From positions 62,001 through 126,000 of the forward strand of contig NZ_KZ300476.1 in the NCBI RefSeq assembly GCF_002514735.1: a DNA stretch of 64,000 nucleotides. Reading direction: 5' to 3'. The notes under the pieces were generated by a model. It ran no database searches. It was not told the origin of the DNA and saw only the letters and a list, made by a program, of their open reading frames with translations. Source of the DNA: Sediminicola luteus (GTDB taxonomy: Bacteria; Bacteroidota; Bacteroidia; Flavobacteriales; Flavobacteriaceae). The translations under genes and the position numbers were made by a program. Positions 47,542 to 57,583 of this stretch are shown in pieces. Every line of letters starts with the position of its first letter. Within the stretch, counting starts at the first letter, position 1.

Positions 47542-48504
47542 TTAAACTTCAGCTTCCGTGGCCACACTAACTAAATAGCGTTCAGCATCTAAAGCCGCCA
47601 TACAACCTGTACCTGCAGCCGTAATGGCTTGGCGGTATTCCTTATCCTGTACATCGCCACTGGCAAATACCCCAGGTTTATTGGTTTTGGTAGTACCCGC
47701 CTCGGTAATCAAGTATCCGGCATCATCCATTTCCAATTGCCCTTTAAAAATGTCGGTATTGGGCTTATGTCCGATAGCGATAAAAATACCGGTAATATCG
47801 ATTTCTTCGGTTTCCCCGGTTTGGTTGTTCTTCATTCGAAGCCCTTCTACCACCTGCTCACCCAAAACCTCATCTACCTCGGTATTATAACGTACCTCAA
47901 TATTTTCCATAGAGTTAACACGGTGCTGCATGGCTTTAGAGGCACGCATATGATCTTTACGCACCAACATGGTTACTTTATTACAGATCTTGGCCAAATA
48001 AGTAGCTTCCTCGGCCGCAGTATCACCCGCTCCTACTATGGCTACATCTTGTCCTTTATAAAAGAAACCGTCGCATACGGCACAGGCCGAGACTCCACCA
48101 CCACGTAAGCGTTGCTCGCTTTCCAAACCAAGGTATTTAGCCGTGGCCCCAGTGGCGATAACGATACTTTCGGCCTCGATAACACTACCATTATCGACCG
48201 TAACTTTATGAATACCCCCAGGTACATCACTCAAACTTACCTCGGTAACCATACCTATCCGTACTTCAGTTCCGAAACGTTCGGCCTGTTGCTGAAGTTG
48301 TACCATCATAGTTGGTCCATCGATACCCTCTGGGTAACCAGGAAAGTTATCGACCTCTGTAGTGGTGGTCAATTGCCCTCCGGGCTCCATACCGGTATAC
48401 ATAACGGGTTTAAGATCGGCCCGAGCGGCATAAATGGCAGCCGTATATCCGGCAGGCCCAGAACCTATAATCAAGACTTTTAATCGTTCTATCGTATCTG
48501 ACAT
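47542..48504 (-). CDS. trxB: Thioredoxin-disulfide reductase
   Basis: A 320-residue flavoenzyme that reduces thioredoxin with NADPH in the cytoplasm. The FAD-binding motif GSGPAGYTAAIYAAR is at residues ~13-27. The redox pair is C-A-V-C in GVSACAVCDGFFY. The NADPH-binding motif is VGAGDTAAEEATYLA, and the C-terminal FAD motif is GVFASGDVQDKEYRQA. Length is standard. It has its own -7 box and is separated from galK by about 95 bases. There are no unusual features. Confidence 0.97.
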   Translation of the reverse strand: MSDTIERLKVLIIGSGPAGYTAAIYAARADLKPVMYTGMEPGGQLTTTTEVDNFPGYPEGIDGPTMMVQLQQQAERFGTEVRIGMVTEVSLSDVPGGIHKVTVDNGSVIEAESIVIATGATAKYLGLESEQRLRGGGVSACAVCDGFFYKGQDVAIVGAGDTAAEEATYLAKICNKVTMLVRKDHMRASKAMQHRVNSMENIEVRYNTEVDEVLGEQVVEGLRMKNNQTGETEEIDITGIFIAIGHKPNTDIFKGQLEMDDAGYLITEAGTTKTNKPGVFASGDVQDKEYRQAITAAGTGCMAALDAERYLVSVATEAEV

Positions 48505-48529
48505 AGTATGTAAATCAAATTATTGTACG

Positions 48530-48537
48530 CAAATGTA
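48530..48537 (-). promoter_or_regulatory. -7 box of the trxB promoter
   Basis: TACATTTG on the minus strand, an exact TAnnTTTG, 26 bases upstream of the ATG. The -33 element is not clear. Confidence 0.5.
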
Positions 48538-48598
48538 ATGGATCTAGGATATAAATATCAGTCCACCCCATAGTAAGTACGTATAGCACTATAACAAA

Positions 48599-49747
48599 TT
48601 ACAAATGATCTGTGGTAAGGCAATGTACACCTTGTTCCGCTTTTGTGGTATAGGCCGACAATTCTATTTGAAACGCTGCCTTGTAGGCCTTGGTGACTCT
48701 AGCTATATAAGCGGCTATTTCTGCATTGGGAAGTAAGTGGAGCACACAGCCACCAAAACCACCCCCCATTTGCCTGGCCCCGAGAACCACAGGGTCGTTT
48801 TGCGCAAATTCGACCAAAAAATCGGATTCAGGACAACTTACCTCATAGGCTTTAGAGAGATCCCAATGTGCTTGGAACAACAAATCGCCCGCTTTTTGAA
48901 TGGCACCTTGGGAAAGGCAGTTCACCATAGCATGTACCCTCTGGTTTTCTCGTAGTACATAACTAGCTCGTGTAAATGCCAATTCTGAGATTTCTTCACG
49001 GGCCGCTTCTAACTGTTCCATTGAAATATCCCGAAGGGAAGCGATATGGGTGTCTTTTTGGGCAAAATAGGCCACCACCGACTCGCATTGAGCCCGGCGT
49101 TCGTTATACGCACTTTCGGCCAAATTATGTGAGACATGGGTGTTTAGCAATAAAAAACTATGATTAGTTTGATCCAGAGGCACATAGTTATAGGCCAAGT
49201 TTTGACAATCCAACAGCATGGCATGATCTTTTTTGCCCATTATAGAGGCAAACTGATCCATAATGCCACATTGGGTTCCCACAAAATGGTGTTCGGCCTT
49301 TTGGGCTATCTTCATCAATTGGGAATTGTCCAAACCTATATCGAACAACTCATTAACCCCATACGCCATTCCACATTCCAAGGCAGCCGACGAACTCATT
49401 CCGGCACCCATGGGTAGATTACTTTCAAATACACAATCGAACCCAGAGCATGTACCCCCTTTATCCCGTATGCCTTTAAGAACCCCCAAGATATAGTTCT
49501 CCCATTGAATTGGGGATGGCTCTAGGTGTTCTAGATCTACTTCCAGCACGTTTTCTTGATCACGGCTATAAATGCGGCAAACGGATTGGGAACCATTTTT
49601 CGAAAACCCGAACCGGATGCCTTTATCTATGGCCATGGGCAATGCATACCCTAAATTATAATCGGTATGCTCTCCTATTAAGTTTATACGTCCGGGGGCC
49701 CAGATGACAAGGTTTGGCTGAAAATGTAAGGGTACGAACGGGGACAT
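48599..49747 (-). CDS. galK: Galactokinase
   Basis: A 382-residue GHMP kinase that phosphorylates galactose at C1 with ATP, the first step of the Leloir pathway. The galactokinase signature GRINLIGEHTDYNLGYALPM lies near residues 17-36. The GHMP ATP-binding motif LPMGAGMSSSAALE is near 110. The third motif is GARQMGGGFGGCVLHL near 330. No galT, galE or transporter is adjacent, so the pathway's other genes lie elsewhere. The ATG at 49747 leaves the usual short N terminus. Function is secure. Confidence 0.96.
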   Translation of the reverse strand: MSPFVPLHFQPNLVIWAPGRINLIGEHTDYNLGYALPMAIDKGIRFGFSKNGSQSVCRIYSRDQENVLEVDLEHLEPSPIQWENYILGVLKGIRDKGGTCSGFDCVFESNLPMGAGMSSSAALECGMAYGVNELFDIGLDNSQLMKIAQKAEHHFVGTQCGIMDQFASIMGKKDHAMLLDCQNLAYNYVPLDQTNHSFLLLNTHVSHNLAESAYNERRAQCESVVAYFAQKDTHIASLRDISMEQLEAAREEISELAFTRASYVLRENQRVHAMVNCLSQGAIQKAGDLLFQAHWDLSKAYEVSCPESDFLVEFAQNDPVVLGARQMGGGFGGCVLHLLPNAEIAAYIARVTKAYKAAFQIELSAYTTKAEQGVHCLTTDHL

Positions 49748-49832
49748 AATTATACTTTACAAAATACGATGGCGAAAATACAACTTAGACCCGTCTGACC
49801 CTACCACACCCTACCAGTGAAACATGGATAAT

Positions 49833-50045
49833 TTAATCTTTTACACCCAACTTTTTAAGTATGTCTTCCATTAGACACCACTTCGTAAAGGAAGACTGCA
49901 ATAAATTTGCCCCTACGAAAAGGGTAAACCAAAGCCAATTTTCATTGACAAACATAGCCAAAAGCACACTGATTATGATAAATGTACCTGCTATGGCTTT
50001 AATGGCCCTGTTTAAAGGCGTTGTCGTACTACAAGCTTGTGACAT
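49833..50045 (-). CDS. Small DUF2892/YgaP-type membrane protein
   Basis: A protein of 70 residues with two membrane helices and a DUF2892-like pattern (TTTPLNRAIKAIAGTFIIIS, then ENWLWFTLFVGANLLQSSFT). The frame reaches an ATG at 50105, but the first 20 residues are almost all basic and low-complexity. I start at the ATG at 50045 (MSQACSTTTPLNR), where homologues begin. It follows the PII-like gene of the efflux operon by 60 bases. The CLMEDILKKLGV end is typical. Often linked to sulfur or metal stress genes; the role is unknown. Confidence 0.75.
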   Translation of the reverse strand: MSQACSTTTPLNRAIKAIAGTFIIISVLLAMFVNENWLWFTLFVGANLLQSSFTKWCLMEDILKKLGVKD

Positions 50046-50105
50046 GGTATTCTTTTTTATTTTTTTTATTCTTTTTGAAACTTTTCGACACGTTTTAAAC
50101 CCCAA

Positions 50106-50414
50106 TTAGACATATTCCTCAATTGGTACTACCGCCGCATGTAAAGGGTTATGACCAGCCTTTTCTGCATTGAATTGCCTTACGGCCCCCAAAAGTTTAC
50201 CCACTTTCTCTTTTTGGGCAAATGAAAAATAGAGCATGGAATCCATCCCTGCTTGGGTGCCTCCGCTAAACCAATTTGAACTAAGTAAAACTTCGGGTAG
50301 GTCTTTATGCCCATCTATATCCGAACTACTGTAGGCATCTATACCTGCTTCCTTGAACAAATCACAGACGGATTCTTTATACTCGGCAACTGCCGTTATC
50401 AAAACCAACTTCAT
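50106..50414 (-). CDS. Small PII/CutA-like protein of the RND operon
   Basis: A 102-residue cytoplasmic protein. Its opening MKLVLITAVAEYKESVCDLF, a central loop (NWFSGG) and the last strand (LHAAVVPIEEYV) suggest a ferredoxin-like fold as in PII and CutA proteins. This is an inference from the pattern; I cannot name the family. Its ATG overlaps the stop of the RND permease (TAATG), so translation is probably coupled. A sensor or regulator of the pump is one possibility. Confidence 0.65.
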   Translation of the reverse strand: MKLVLITAVAEYKESVCDLFKEAGIDAYSSSDIDGHKDLPEVLLSSNWFSGGTQAGMDSMLYFSFAQKEKVGKLLGAVRQFNAEKAGHNPLHAAVVPIEEYV

Positions 50415-53400
50415 TAGCGATGTTTTTTACGTTCGATTAAGTAGTACACCAAGGGTACTACCAATAGGGTTAAAATGGTAGAAGCGATCGTACCTCCCAT
50501 AAGTGAAATGGCCAAACCTTGGAAAATAGGATCGAATAGAATAACAAATGCCCCAATTACCACAGTACCCGCCGTTAGCAATATTGGCGTGGTACGAACG
50601 GCACCTGCCTCGATTACGGCTTGTTTTAAAGGCACCCCATCGGCCACCCTTAAATTGACAAAATCGATTAACAAGACCGAGTTTCTTACCATGATCCCGG
50701 CCAAAGCGATCATACCAATAAAAGAAGTCGCGGTAAAGAAAGCCCCCATTAACCAGTGCCCTAATACAATACCAACCATAGAAAGCGGTATGGCCACCAT
50801 CATTACCACTGGTGCCTTAAAGTTTTGGAACCAGCCCACGATAAGCATATAAATAATAACGATCACCCCTAGGAACGCAATACCCAAATCGCGGAAAACC
50901 TCTAGGGTTATCTGCCATTCCCCATCCCATTTTACGGTATAGTTATCTTCGAAATCGGGTTGTTTTATATACAGCTCATCCAAGGTATAACCTTTAGGCA
51001 GGGGAATTTGTGCCAATTTATCCGACATCCCTAAAATAGCATAGACCGGGCTTTCGAGTGCCCCTGCCATATCGGCCATAACATAAACTACGCGTTTCTG
51101 GTTTTTTCTATAAATACTCTTTGCCTTGGTACCCTTTTGAATATCGACCAAATCGCCTATGGCCACCATTTGGCCCTGTTGCGATTTTAGTTGGATCCTC
51201 GAAATATCGGCTAGGGTCGCTTTTTCAGACTCATCCAGGGTTAAGAACAAGCCTATTTGTTCTGTGGCTTCCTCTTTATAGACATGGGTTACCGCCCTGT
51301 GCGCCATGGCCATATTTATGGCGTGACTAATTTGCTGGGGTGCTACACCATACAACATGGCCTTTTCCCTATCGATATCAAAAAGATATTCTTGCTGGTC
51401 ATCTTCAACCATCCAATCTATATCCACTACATCGTCGGTGTTGTGCAATATGTCCTTTACTTGTTCGGCCACCCTCATTTGTCCGTCATAATCGGGACCA
51501 TAGATCTCGGCTACGATGGTAGACAATACTGGAGGACCGGGTGGTACCTCAACTATTTTTACATTGGCGCCGAACTTTTGGGCAATTTCTTGGATAGGCC
51601 CTCGAAAAGAACTGGCAATACCATGACTTTGGGCAGAACGGTCGTGTTTATCGGTAAGGTTCACCTGAATATCGGCCATATTGCTCCCCCCCCTAAGATC
51701 ATAATGCCTTACCAAACCGTTAAAGGTAATGGGTGCCGATGCCCCAACATAACTTTGATAATCGATAACTTCTGGCCTATTAGAAACATAGCTGGAAATC
51801 TCTTGGGCCACGGCCGCCGTACGCTCTAAGGTAGTACCTTCGGGCATATCAATTACCACTTGGAATTCGTTTTTATTATCGAAGGGTAACATTTTAACGG
51901 CCACACTTTTGGTAAAGAACATGGCCAACGACCCCATTAGCAACACTACGGTAACCCCAATGAACATCCAACGTTTTTTGGGCTCTTCGATCAAGGGTCT
52001 TTCGAAGCGTTCGTACAATCTGTATATGATACCTTTTTCAATTTCGGCTTCCGGTTTGTTTTCTTTGCCATGCTTCTCTTTTTCCCTAAGGAAGATAAAA
52101 CCCAAATACGGGGTTATGGTCAAGGCGACGAACAAGGATAACAACATAGCTATAGAGGCGCCAATGGGCATGGGCGACATATAAGGTCCCATTAGTCCGG
52201 ATACGAAGGCCATGGGCAATACGGAAGCAATTACCGTAAAGGTGGCCAAAATGGTGGGGTTACCTACCTCATTTATGGCATAAAGGGCGGCATCTTTAAA
52301 GGGCAAACGCTTCATTTTAAAATGCCTGTGCATATTCTCGGCAATGATTATGGAATCGTCTACCACAATACCGGTTACGAATACCAAAGCGAACAAAGTA
52401 ATTCGATTCAAGGTATAATCGAGCATATAATAACTCAACAAAGTAAGGGCAAAGGTGATGGGTACCGATAAAAAAACCACCAAACCACCACGCCAACCCA
52501 TGGCCAACATAACCACAAAGGTCACCGCTATAATGGCCCCGATCAAGTGCATTAACAATTCTGATACTTTCTGCGAGGCCGTTTCACCATAATTTCGGGT
52601 AACCTCTACATGTACATCATCGGGAATGAGATCTAGCTTTAGATGTTCGATCTTATCTAAGATAACATCGGAAATCTTCATGGCATCGGCCCCTTTGCGT
52701 TTGGCCACCGAAATGGTAACGGCCGGGTATTCTGACGTATAGGTTTGGGCCTTTGGACTGGCCTGACCAAATCCGAGGCTTACATAATTCTGAGGCAGTT
52801 CGGGCCCGTCTACGATCTCGGCAATCTGCTTTAAATACACCGGCTGGTTGTTAAAGGTACCAACTACTAGATTACCTACGTCTTCGGCACTGGTCAGAAA
52901 ACTACCCGTACTTAACGAAAACTCGGTATCGTTATTAATAAAATTACCGGCACCCAATTGGGCATTATTGGCCTTAATGGCTTGGGCAACAGTTAGGAAA
53001 TCTTGTTGGCTTCCGGCCATCTTATCCTTGTCCAATACCACACGTATCTGACGGTCACGCCCCCCTATCTTTTGGGTTATGGACACATCGTTGACCTTTT
53101 CGATCTCGTTGGTAAGTTCCCCAGCGATCTGCTTTAACTGATAGTCGTCATAGTTTTCGCTCCATAGGGTAAGTCCCAACATAGGTACATCGTCAATGGC
53201 ACGGGTTTTTACCAAAGGAGGGGTAACCCCTTTGGGCATTTGATCCATATGCTTGTTCAGCTCGTTGTACAACTTCACAAAGGAACGTTCTATATCTTCG
53301 CCAACATAAAACTGAACAATAACCATCCCCTGTTCTTTCATTGAGGTCGAGTACACATATTCTACCCCTTTGATGTTGGAAATCAATTTTTCCAAGGGTT

Positions 53401-53608
53401 TGATCACCCGGGATTCTACTTCCGTAGGACTGGCACCGGGGTACCCGACAAAAATATCGGCCATGGGCACATCGATCTGGGGTTCTTCTTCCCTCGGTAT
53501 TAAAAACGAGCTATAAACCCCTATGACCATAAACACGATCATAAGTAAGACGGTAAGCTTAGAGCCTATAAACGCCTTGGCAATTTTACCTGCTATTCCT
53601 TCTTGCAT
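50414..53608 (-). CDS. RND efflux transporter permease (AcrB-like)
   Basis: A 1,064-residue inner-membrane proton-driven pump of the RND superfamily. N-terminal membrane helix at ~12-33, followed by the porter domain (GYPGASPTEVESRVIKPLE near residue 54). The membrane motif GIVVDDSIIIAENMHRH carries the paired aspartates of the proton relay near residue 410. The second half repeats the pattern with AGIMVRNSVLLIDFVNLR. The adaptor ends 9 bases upstream and the small PII-like gene overlaps downstream. Substrates are not readable; it is closer to the general HAE/drug type than to clear metal exporters, but this is uncertain. Confidence 0.93.
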   Translation of the reverse strand: MQEGIAGKIAKAFIGSKLTVLLMIVFMVIGVYSSFLIPREEEPQIDVPMADIFVGYPGASPTEVESRVIKPLEKLISNIKGVEYVYSTSMKEQGMVIVQFYVGEDIERSFVKLYNELNKHMDQMPKGVTPPLVKTRAIDDVPMLGLTLWSENYDDYQLKQIAGELTNEIEKVNDVSITQKIGGRDRQIRVVLDKDKMAGSQQDFLTVAQAIKANNAQLGAGNFINNDTEFSLSTGSFLTSAEDVGNLVVGTFNNQPVYLKQIAEIVDGPELPQNYVSLGFGQASPKAQTYTSEYPAVTISVAKRKGADAMKISDVILDKIEHLKLDLIPDDVHVEVTRNYGETASQKVSELLMHLIGAIIAVTFVVMLAMGWRGGLVVFLSVPITFALTLLSYYMLDYTLNRITLFALVFVTGIVVDDSIIIAENMHRHFKMKRLPFKDAALYAINEVGNPTILATFTVIASVLPMAFVSGLMGPYMSPMPIGASIAMLLSLFVALTITPYLGFIFLREKEKHGKENKPEAEIEKGIIYRLYERFERPLIEEPKKRWMFIGVTVVLLMGSLAMFFTKSVAVKMLPFDNKNEFQVVIDMPEGTTLERTAAVAQEISSYVSNRPEVIDYQSYVGASAPITFNGLVRHYDLRGGSNMADIQVNLTDKHDRSAQSHGIASSFRGPIQEIAQKFGANVKIVEVPPGPPVLSTIVAEIYGPDYDGQMRVAEQVKDILHNTDDVVDIDWMVEDDQQEYLFDIDREKAMLYGVAPQQISHAINMAMAHRAVTHVYKEEATEQIGLFLTLDESEKATLADISRIQLKSQQGQMVAIGDLVDIQKGTKAKSIYRKNQKRVVYVMADMAGALESPVYAILGMSDKLAQIPLPKGYTLDELYIKQPDFEDNYTVKWDGEWQITLEVFRDLGIAFLGVIVIIYMLIVGWFQNFKAPVVMMVAIPLSMVGIVLGHWLMGAFFTATSFIGMIALAGIMVRNSVLLIDFVNLRVADGVPLKQAVIEAGAVRTTPILLTAGTVVIGAFVILFDPIFQGLAISLMGGTIASTILTLLVVPLVYYLIERKKHR

Positions 53609-53617
53609 ATGCTTGGT

Positions 53618-54709
53618 TTATTGAACCGTTATCGGGGCTCCGTTATACAATTTCCCTTCTGATGATGCGATATAAGTCTCGCCTTGGGTAAGGCCCGAAA
53701 GTACTTCTGCCTTACCATCGATACGTTTTCCTAGACGTAACCATCGTAGTAGGGCGGTATTTTGACTGCTCGCCACATACACACCGGTTAACTGACCACG
53801 TTTTACCAAAGCCGATTCCGGCAAATAAAGCGTTGCGGCCCTGTCGGCTTCCAAACTGTTGAAATGGGCATTTACGAACATGCCGGATTTTAAATCGTCA
53901 CTTGGTTTTTCAAGACTGATTTTTACCAAATATTGCCCCCCGGTATTCTTGGCCGAACTACTGGCCGCCAATACTTTTCCGGCAAAGGTCTTGTCTAAAG
54001 ATTTCACAAAGATGGATACGGGGCCCTGGGCATCGAATTGGTTTACCTGCGACTCTGGTATACGCACCACCACCTGAAATGCTCCGGGCGCCTCTACTTC
54101 GAATAAAGGCACTCCTGGCTTGGCCAAATCACCAACTTTTACAAACTTATTGGTAACAACCCCATTAAAAGGGGCCCGTAAGTCGCTATAGGCCAAATGG
54201 CCCATTACTTCCTTTTCCATTTGTTTTGCGGCTTGCCATTGGGCCTTTGACGCCTCGAAATGTGTAGAAATATCGTCCCATTCTTTTTTAGAGGCACTAT
54301 TGGCGGCTACCAAAGCCTCGAAACGCTTATAATCTTTCTCCGCGTTTTTATAGGCTGCCTCGGCGGCCACCACATTGGCTTTTACTTGGGCCAACTTGGC
54401 AGACATATCGGTGTTACCCACTTTAGCCAATAATTGCCCTTTGGTTACTTTTTGACCGAGTTCTACCTTTACGGCCTCTACATGCCCCATAATCCGGGTA
54501 CTGATATTGGCACTTTGCACCGCCTCTACCCTACCACTGGCCGAAAGATTGGCTTGGTCGGTATTCGCCCCGATTCTTGCCGTTTTTACAGCAACTACCG
54601 ATTCATTTTCTATAGCTCTGTTTTTGGCGGCCTTATCTGAACAGGAAGCCAACACCAACAAACTGGCGATTATGCTAAGTTTTACTGTTTTTGCTTTCAT
54701 GATATTCAC
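53618..54709 (-). CDS. RND efflux periplasmic adaptor (membrane fusion protein)
   Basis: A 363-residue lipoprotein (lipobox LASC, C23) that bridges the pump and the outer-membrane channel. The lipoyl-like halves flank a coiled-coil hairpin: SGRVEAVQSANISTRIMGHV, helical region ~100-165, then LRAPFNGVVTNKFVKVGDL. The beta-barrel domain follows to the C terminus. It lies 27 bases after TolC and 9 before the permease, so the three form one operon. A second ATG three codons in (54700) is an equally possible start. Confidence 0.92.
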   Translation of the reverse strand: MNIMKAKTVKLSIIASLLVLASCSDKAAKNRAIENESVVAVKTARIGANTDQANLSASGRVEAVQSANISTRIMGHVEAVKVELGQKVTKGQLLAKVGNTDMSAKLAQVKANVVAAEAAYKNAEKDYKRFEALVAANSASKKEWDDISTHFEASKAQWQAAKQMEKEVMGHLAYSDLRAPFNGVVTNKFVKVGDLAKPGVPLFEVEAPGAFQVVVRIPESQVNQFDAQGPVSIFVKSLDKTFAGKVLAASSSAKNTGGQYLVKISLEKPSDDLKSGMFVNAHFNSLEADRAATLYLPESALVKRGQLTGVYVASSQNTALLRWLRLGKRIDGKAEVLSGLTQGETYIASSEGKLYNGAPITVQ

Positions 54710-54736
54710 TATTGAAACCGTTTAATAGCTTCCGGT

Positions 54737-56050
54737 TTATTGGTTTTCCGTGTAGGTTTTCGTTAAAAAAATCAAGTATTCTTGGGCCAGATTATGACCA
54801 TAAATGGCCCTATGGTAGGCCAACTGTTTATTCGCGTACTGCATTTCGGCCAAAAGAAAATCGGTGGTCTTCTCGAGACCTTCCTTAAAGCGATTGGTAC
54901 GTATACGAAGGCTTTCCCCCGATTGTTCCATGGCCAAGCGGGCTAGGTTCACGTTATTCTGGGCATCATCGAAGGCCCGTAGGGCTTTTTGGTATTCCAA
55001 CCGGCTTTGATCTACATACTGTTCGTATTGGATCGAGGCCTTTTCATAAGCTGCTTTACTATGTTGCTTTTTACCGATTCGTTTGGCTCCATCGAAAACG
55101 TTCCAACTTAATTGGGCCCCGAATAAATAGCCTGAAGCATCGGCCTGGAAAATTTGGTCATCGTGCATTTCAAACCTTCCAAAGGCGTTCAACCGTGGTA
55201 AAAAGCCCATTTTATCGGCCTTATGGTTATAACCATAGGCCGCGGCCACATCTTTAACCGCCAAGATATCGGCCCTAGATTCGGTAAAACTACCGATGCT
55301 ATCCAAAGCCACGGCTTGTAAGGAATCCAACGGAATTACTTGACCTTCTTGATCCAATCCCATCAGTTCTTTTAAGAGATCCGATGTATTGGCTATTTGG
55401 CTTTTGGCATATTGCACTTGGTTGGCTACCTCTGTGGCCCTGACCGATACGGCCAGCACATCGGCCTTTTGCAACATACCCTGATTAAAATAATCTTGGG
55501 CCATTTTCTCATTCTCTTTCACCACTTTTTGGGTGGTTTGCAATACGTGTAGCGTTTGGTGGGCCAATTGCAGCTCCATATAGGTTTTGGCCACTTTAAG
55601 TTGCATACCATCTACCGTACGTTCTAGCTGTTTTTCAGTCGCTAGCCACTTTTGTTTCGCGGCCTTGCGCTGGTAAATACCATCTAAATTCACCAAAGGT
55701 TGGTTTACCTCTAATATGGTAGCGAAATCTTCAATTTGATCCGGATCGTTCAATCGGTTTGGATCAAAATCGGCCGCGGTCAAAATCTCTTGGTTCAATT
55801 TAGAACCAAAGGCCATTAAGGGGTTGGTAGTGGCCATGCCGGTATGCGATACATTAATATCCGGCAATAATACCGCATTGGTCTGGTTGTATTCCCCTTT
55901 GGCCATGGCCACATCTTGTTGGGCCATTTTAACAGATCGATTCTTTTCTGCAACAGCGGCCTTAGCCTGTGCCTTGGTCAACGGAATTTCTTGTGCCACA
56001 GTATACTGACACAAAAACCCTAGTAACAACACGAATATATTTCTGTACAT
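54737..56050 (-). CDS. TolC family outer-membrane channel
   Basis: A 437-residue outer-membrane efflux protein with a signal peptide (MYRNIFVLLLGFLCQYTVAQ). Two OEP repeats are visible with long coiled-coil helices (ELQLAHQTLHVLQTTQKVVKE near residue 150, and a second near 350). The frame extends to an ATG at 56107, but the 19 extra residues precede the signal peptide, so the ATG at 56050 is preferred. A -7 box lies 20 bases before it. It is the first gene of the efflux operon. Confidence 0.92.
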   Translation of the reverse strand: MYRNIFVLLLGFLCQYTVAQEIPLTKAQAKAAVAEKNRSVKMAQQDVAMAKGEYNQTNAVLLPDINVSHTGMATTNPLMAFGSKLNQEILTAADFDPNRLNDPDQIEDFATILEVNQPLVNLDGIYQRKAAKQKWLATEKQLERTVDGMQLKVAKTYMELQLAHQTLHVLQTTQKVVKENEKMAQDYFNQGMLQKADVLAVSVRATEVANQVQYAKSQIANTSDLLKELMGLDQEGQVIPLDSLQAVALDSIGSFTESRADILAVKDVAAAYGYNHKADKMGFLPRLNAFGRFEMHDDQIFQADASGYLFGAQLSWNVFDGAKRIGKKQHSKAAYEKASIQYEQYVDQSRLEYQKALRAFDDAQNNVNLARLAMEQSGESLRIRTNRFKEGLEKTTDFLLAEMQYANKQLAYHRAIYGHNLAQEYLIFLTKTYTENQ

Positions 56051-56069
56051 GTTTTTCGATTTAACATGG

Positions 56070-56077
56070 CAAAAATA
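56070..56077 (-). promoter_or_regulatory. -7 box before the efflux operon
   Basis: TATTTTTG on the minus strand, an exact TAnnTTTG. It is 20 bases from the preferred TolC start and inside the longer alternative frame, which supports the shorter start. No good -33 box was seen. Confidence 0.45.
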
Positions 56078-56134
56078 GATAGGTGAAGCAGGCGGGTCAG
56101 TAACCAATGTTACCTTTTAGTACCCTATCAGCGA

Positions 56135-57583
56135 CTAGTAATCTTTAAAAAGAAGCATTTTGTAGTTTGGACTGTTCCCTTGCTTATGAATGACATAAAT
56201 ACCTCCCCTGTATTTAAAAACAGTTTGAATTTCAACCGCATTATCGTCTAAATAGGTGTCGATTTTATCGTACATATTAACGGGCACTTTCCCTTCTATA
56301 TGCTCAAAATCCATATCGAGCACTGTAGTAAAATAGGTCGATTTTGTATTGGCGTAGGAATTATATGCCATAAAGGCCGGGTTAAAAAAGGCATTAAAGG
56401 TAAGTCCGCCTACCGCGAATGAGCCTAGGGGAATTCCTCCGAAAGGCATCATCATTGGGGCCTGGGCCGTTTCCTTCACACCGCCAAAAGTTATGAGATG
56501 CAGCCCATTTAAAAAATAAGGTGAAATACCTAGTTTTGAGCCACTCAACTTTCGTAAATATTGTTTGGTCTTATCCAATTCCCTATACTTATCATAGGTA
56601 CCCCCTTCCTGTATTATCGGGGTATTCATAAAGGTAATTTCTTCGTCTCTATTGGCTTTGAGTTCTTTAAGTAAATTACCCGATTCCCGTTCAATTACCT
56701 GAAAGATCATTTGCTGACTATTCGCATTGAGTAAATACAAATATTCCGTGGTCAAAAATGAATTAGAGGTATTCTTAAAACCTGTCGTAATTAGATTGGG
56801 GTGGTAATACTGCTTTAGGTTATATGAAAACGAATCCAAGTCGATCTCGATCAATTGGCATGCCGCTCGGTTCATATCGAGGGTAAGATAAAGTTTGTTG
56901 TTGAAAATATAGAACTTATTATCGTTTGACGACTGCTCAATAGAGTTCGGCGTACTTGGTTCTATTTTTGTAGCTATGGGATTTGTTAATGCCGATCCAA
57001 ATGCCCTATACAAAGATGTACTCTTAGAATTTTCATCCATAAATAGTTCTCCGGACATATCCATTTTTACCACGGAATAGTCACTACCATTAAACTTATG
57101 AAACTCGACCACCGACGAATTCTTGGCCAATGTCATTATATAAAAGACATTTTCATAGGTAAAGGTTTGGATTATCTTACCTTTGGGTAATTTAAACTTT
57201 ACGGGTCTATACCCCACGGTTCGGGTTGTAAAGTTGAAGTCGGCAATGGCAAAACTGTTTGTTTTATCGTTGGTCAGATATGCCCTAAAATCTCGTCCGT
57301 TCGCAATGCTATACCCTAATATTTTTTTATACTTTCTTTCCCTGTCTTCAGTGGCTAAAGAATCTACCAAGTTGTGATTCTCATCAAAAAGGTAAGCATA
57401 GGCCCTTTTTGTATCTAAGATAACCACATTATAAAGCCCGTTTATCGGGTTTTCAAAGGGCACTATCCCTAGCACATCGCGTTGGGTGGTTTTAAGGGAG
57501 TTTTTAAAATCGTTGACAGTAATTTGTGCAGATACAGGTAAAAAGGCAAGCAGTAGTAAAATACAGTAGGTGAGTTTCTTCAT
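56135..57583 (-). CDS. Secreted protein of unknown function
   Basis: A 482-residue exported protein (signal peptide MKKLTYCILLLLAFLPVSAQ). It is rich in beta strands with recurring phrases such as YNVVILDTKRAYAYLFDENH, FKLPKGKIIQTFTYENVFYI and FYIFNNKLYLTLDMNRA, consistent with a propeller or other all-beta fold. A glycine/methionine-rich stretch (APMMMPFGGIPLGSFAVGG) near residue 390 is unusual. I do not recognise the family. It ends 84 bases before TolC on the same strand and may be independent of that operon, which has its own -7 box. Confidence 0.75.
   Translation of the reverse strand: MKKLTYCILLLLAFLPVSAQITVNDFKNSLKTTQRDVLGIVPFENPINGLYNVVILDTKRAYAYLFDENHNLVDSLATEDRERKYKKILGYSIANGRDFRAYLTNDKTNSFAIADFNFTTRTVGYRPVKFKLPKGKIIQTFTYENVFYIMTLAKNSSVVEFHKFNGSDYSVVKMDMSGELFMDENSKSTSLYRAFGSALTNPIATKIEPSTPNSIEQSSNDNKFYIFNNKLYLTLDMNRAACQLIEIDLDSFSYNLKQYYHPNLITTGFKNTSNSFLTTEYLYLLNANSQQMIFQVIERESGNLLKELKANRDEEITFMNTPIIQEGGTYDKYRELDKTKQYLRKLSGSKLGISPYFLNGLHLITFGGVKETAQAPMMMPFGGIPLGSFAVGGLTFNAFFNPAFMAYNSYANTKSTYFTTVLDMDFEHIEGKVPVNMYDKIDTYLDDNAVEIQTVFKYRGGIYVIHKQGNSPNYKMLLFKDY

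Noticed and set aside
56051-56107. 19-residue upstream extension of TolC
   Set aside because: It precedes the signal peptide and contains a -7 box, so it is more likely untranslated.
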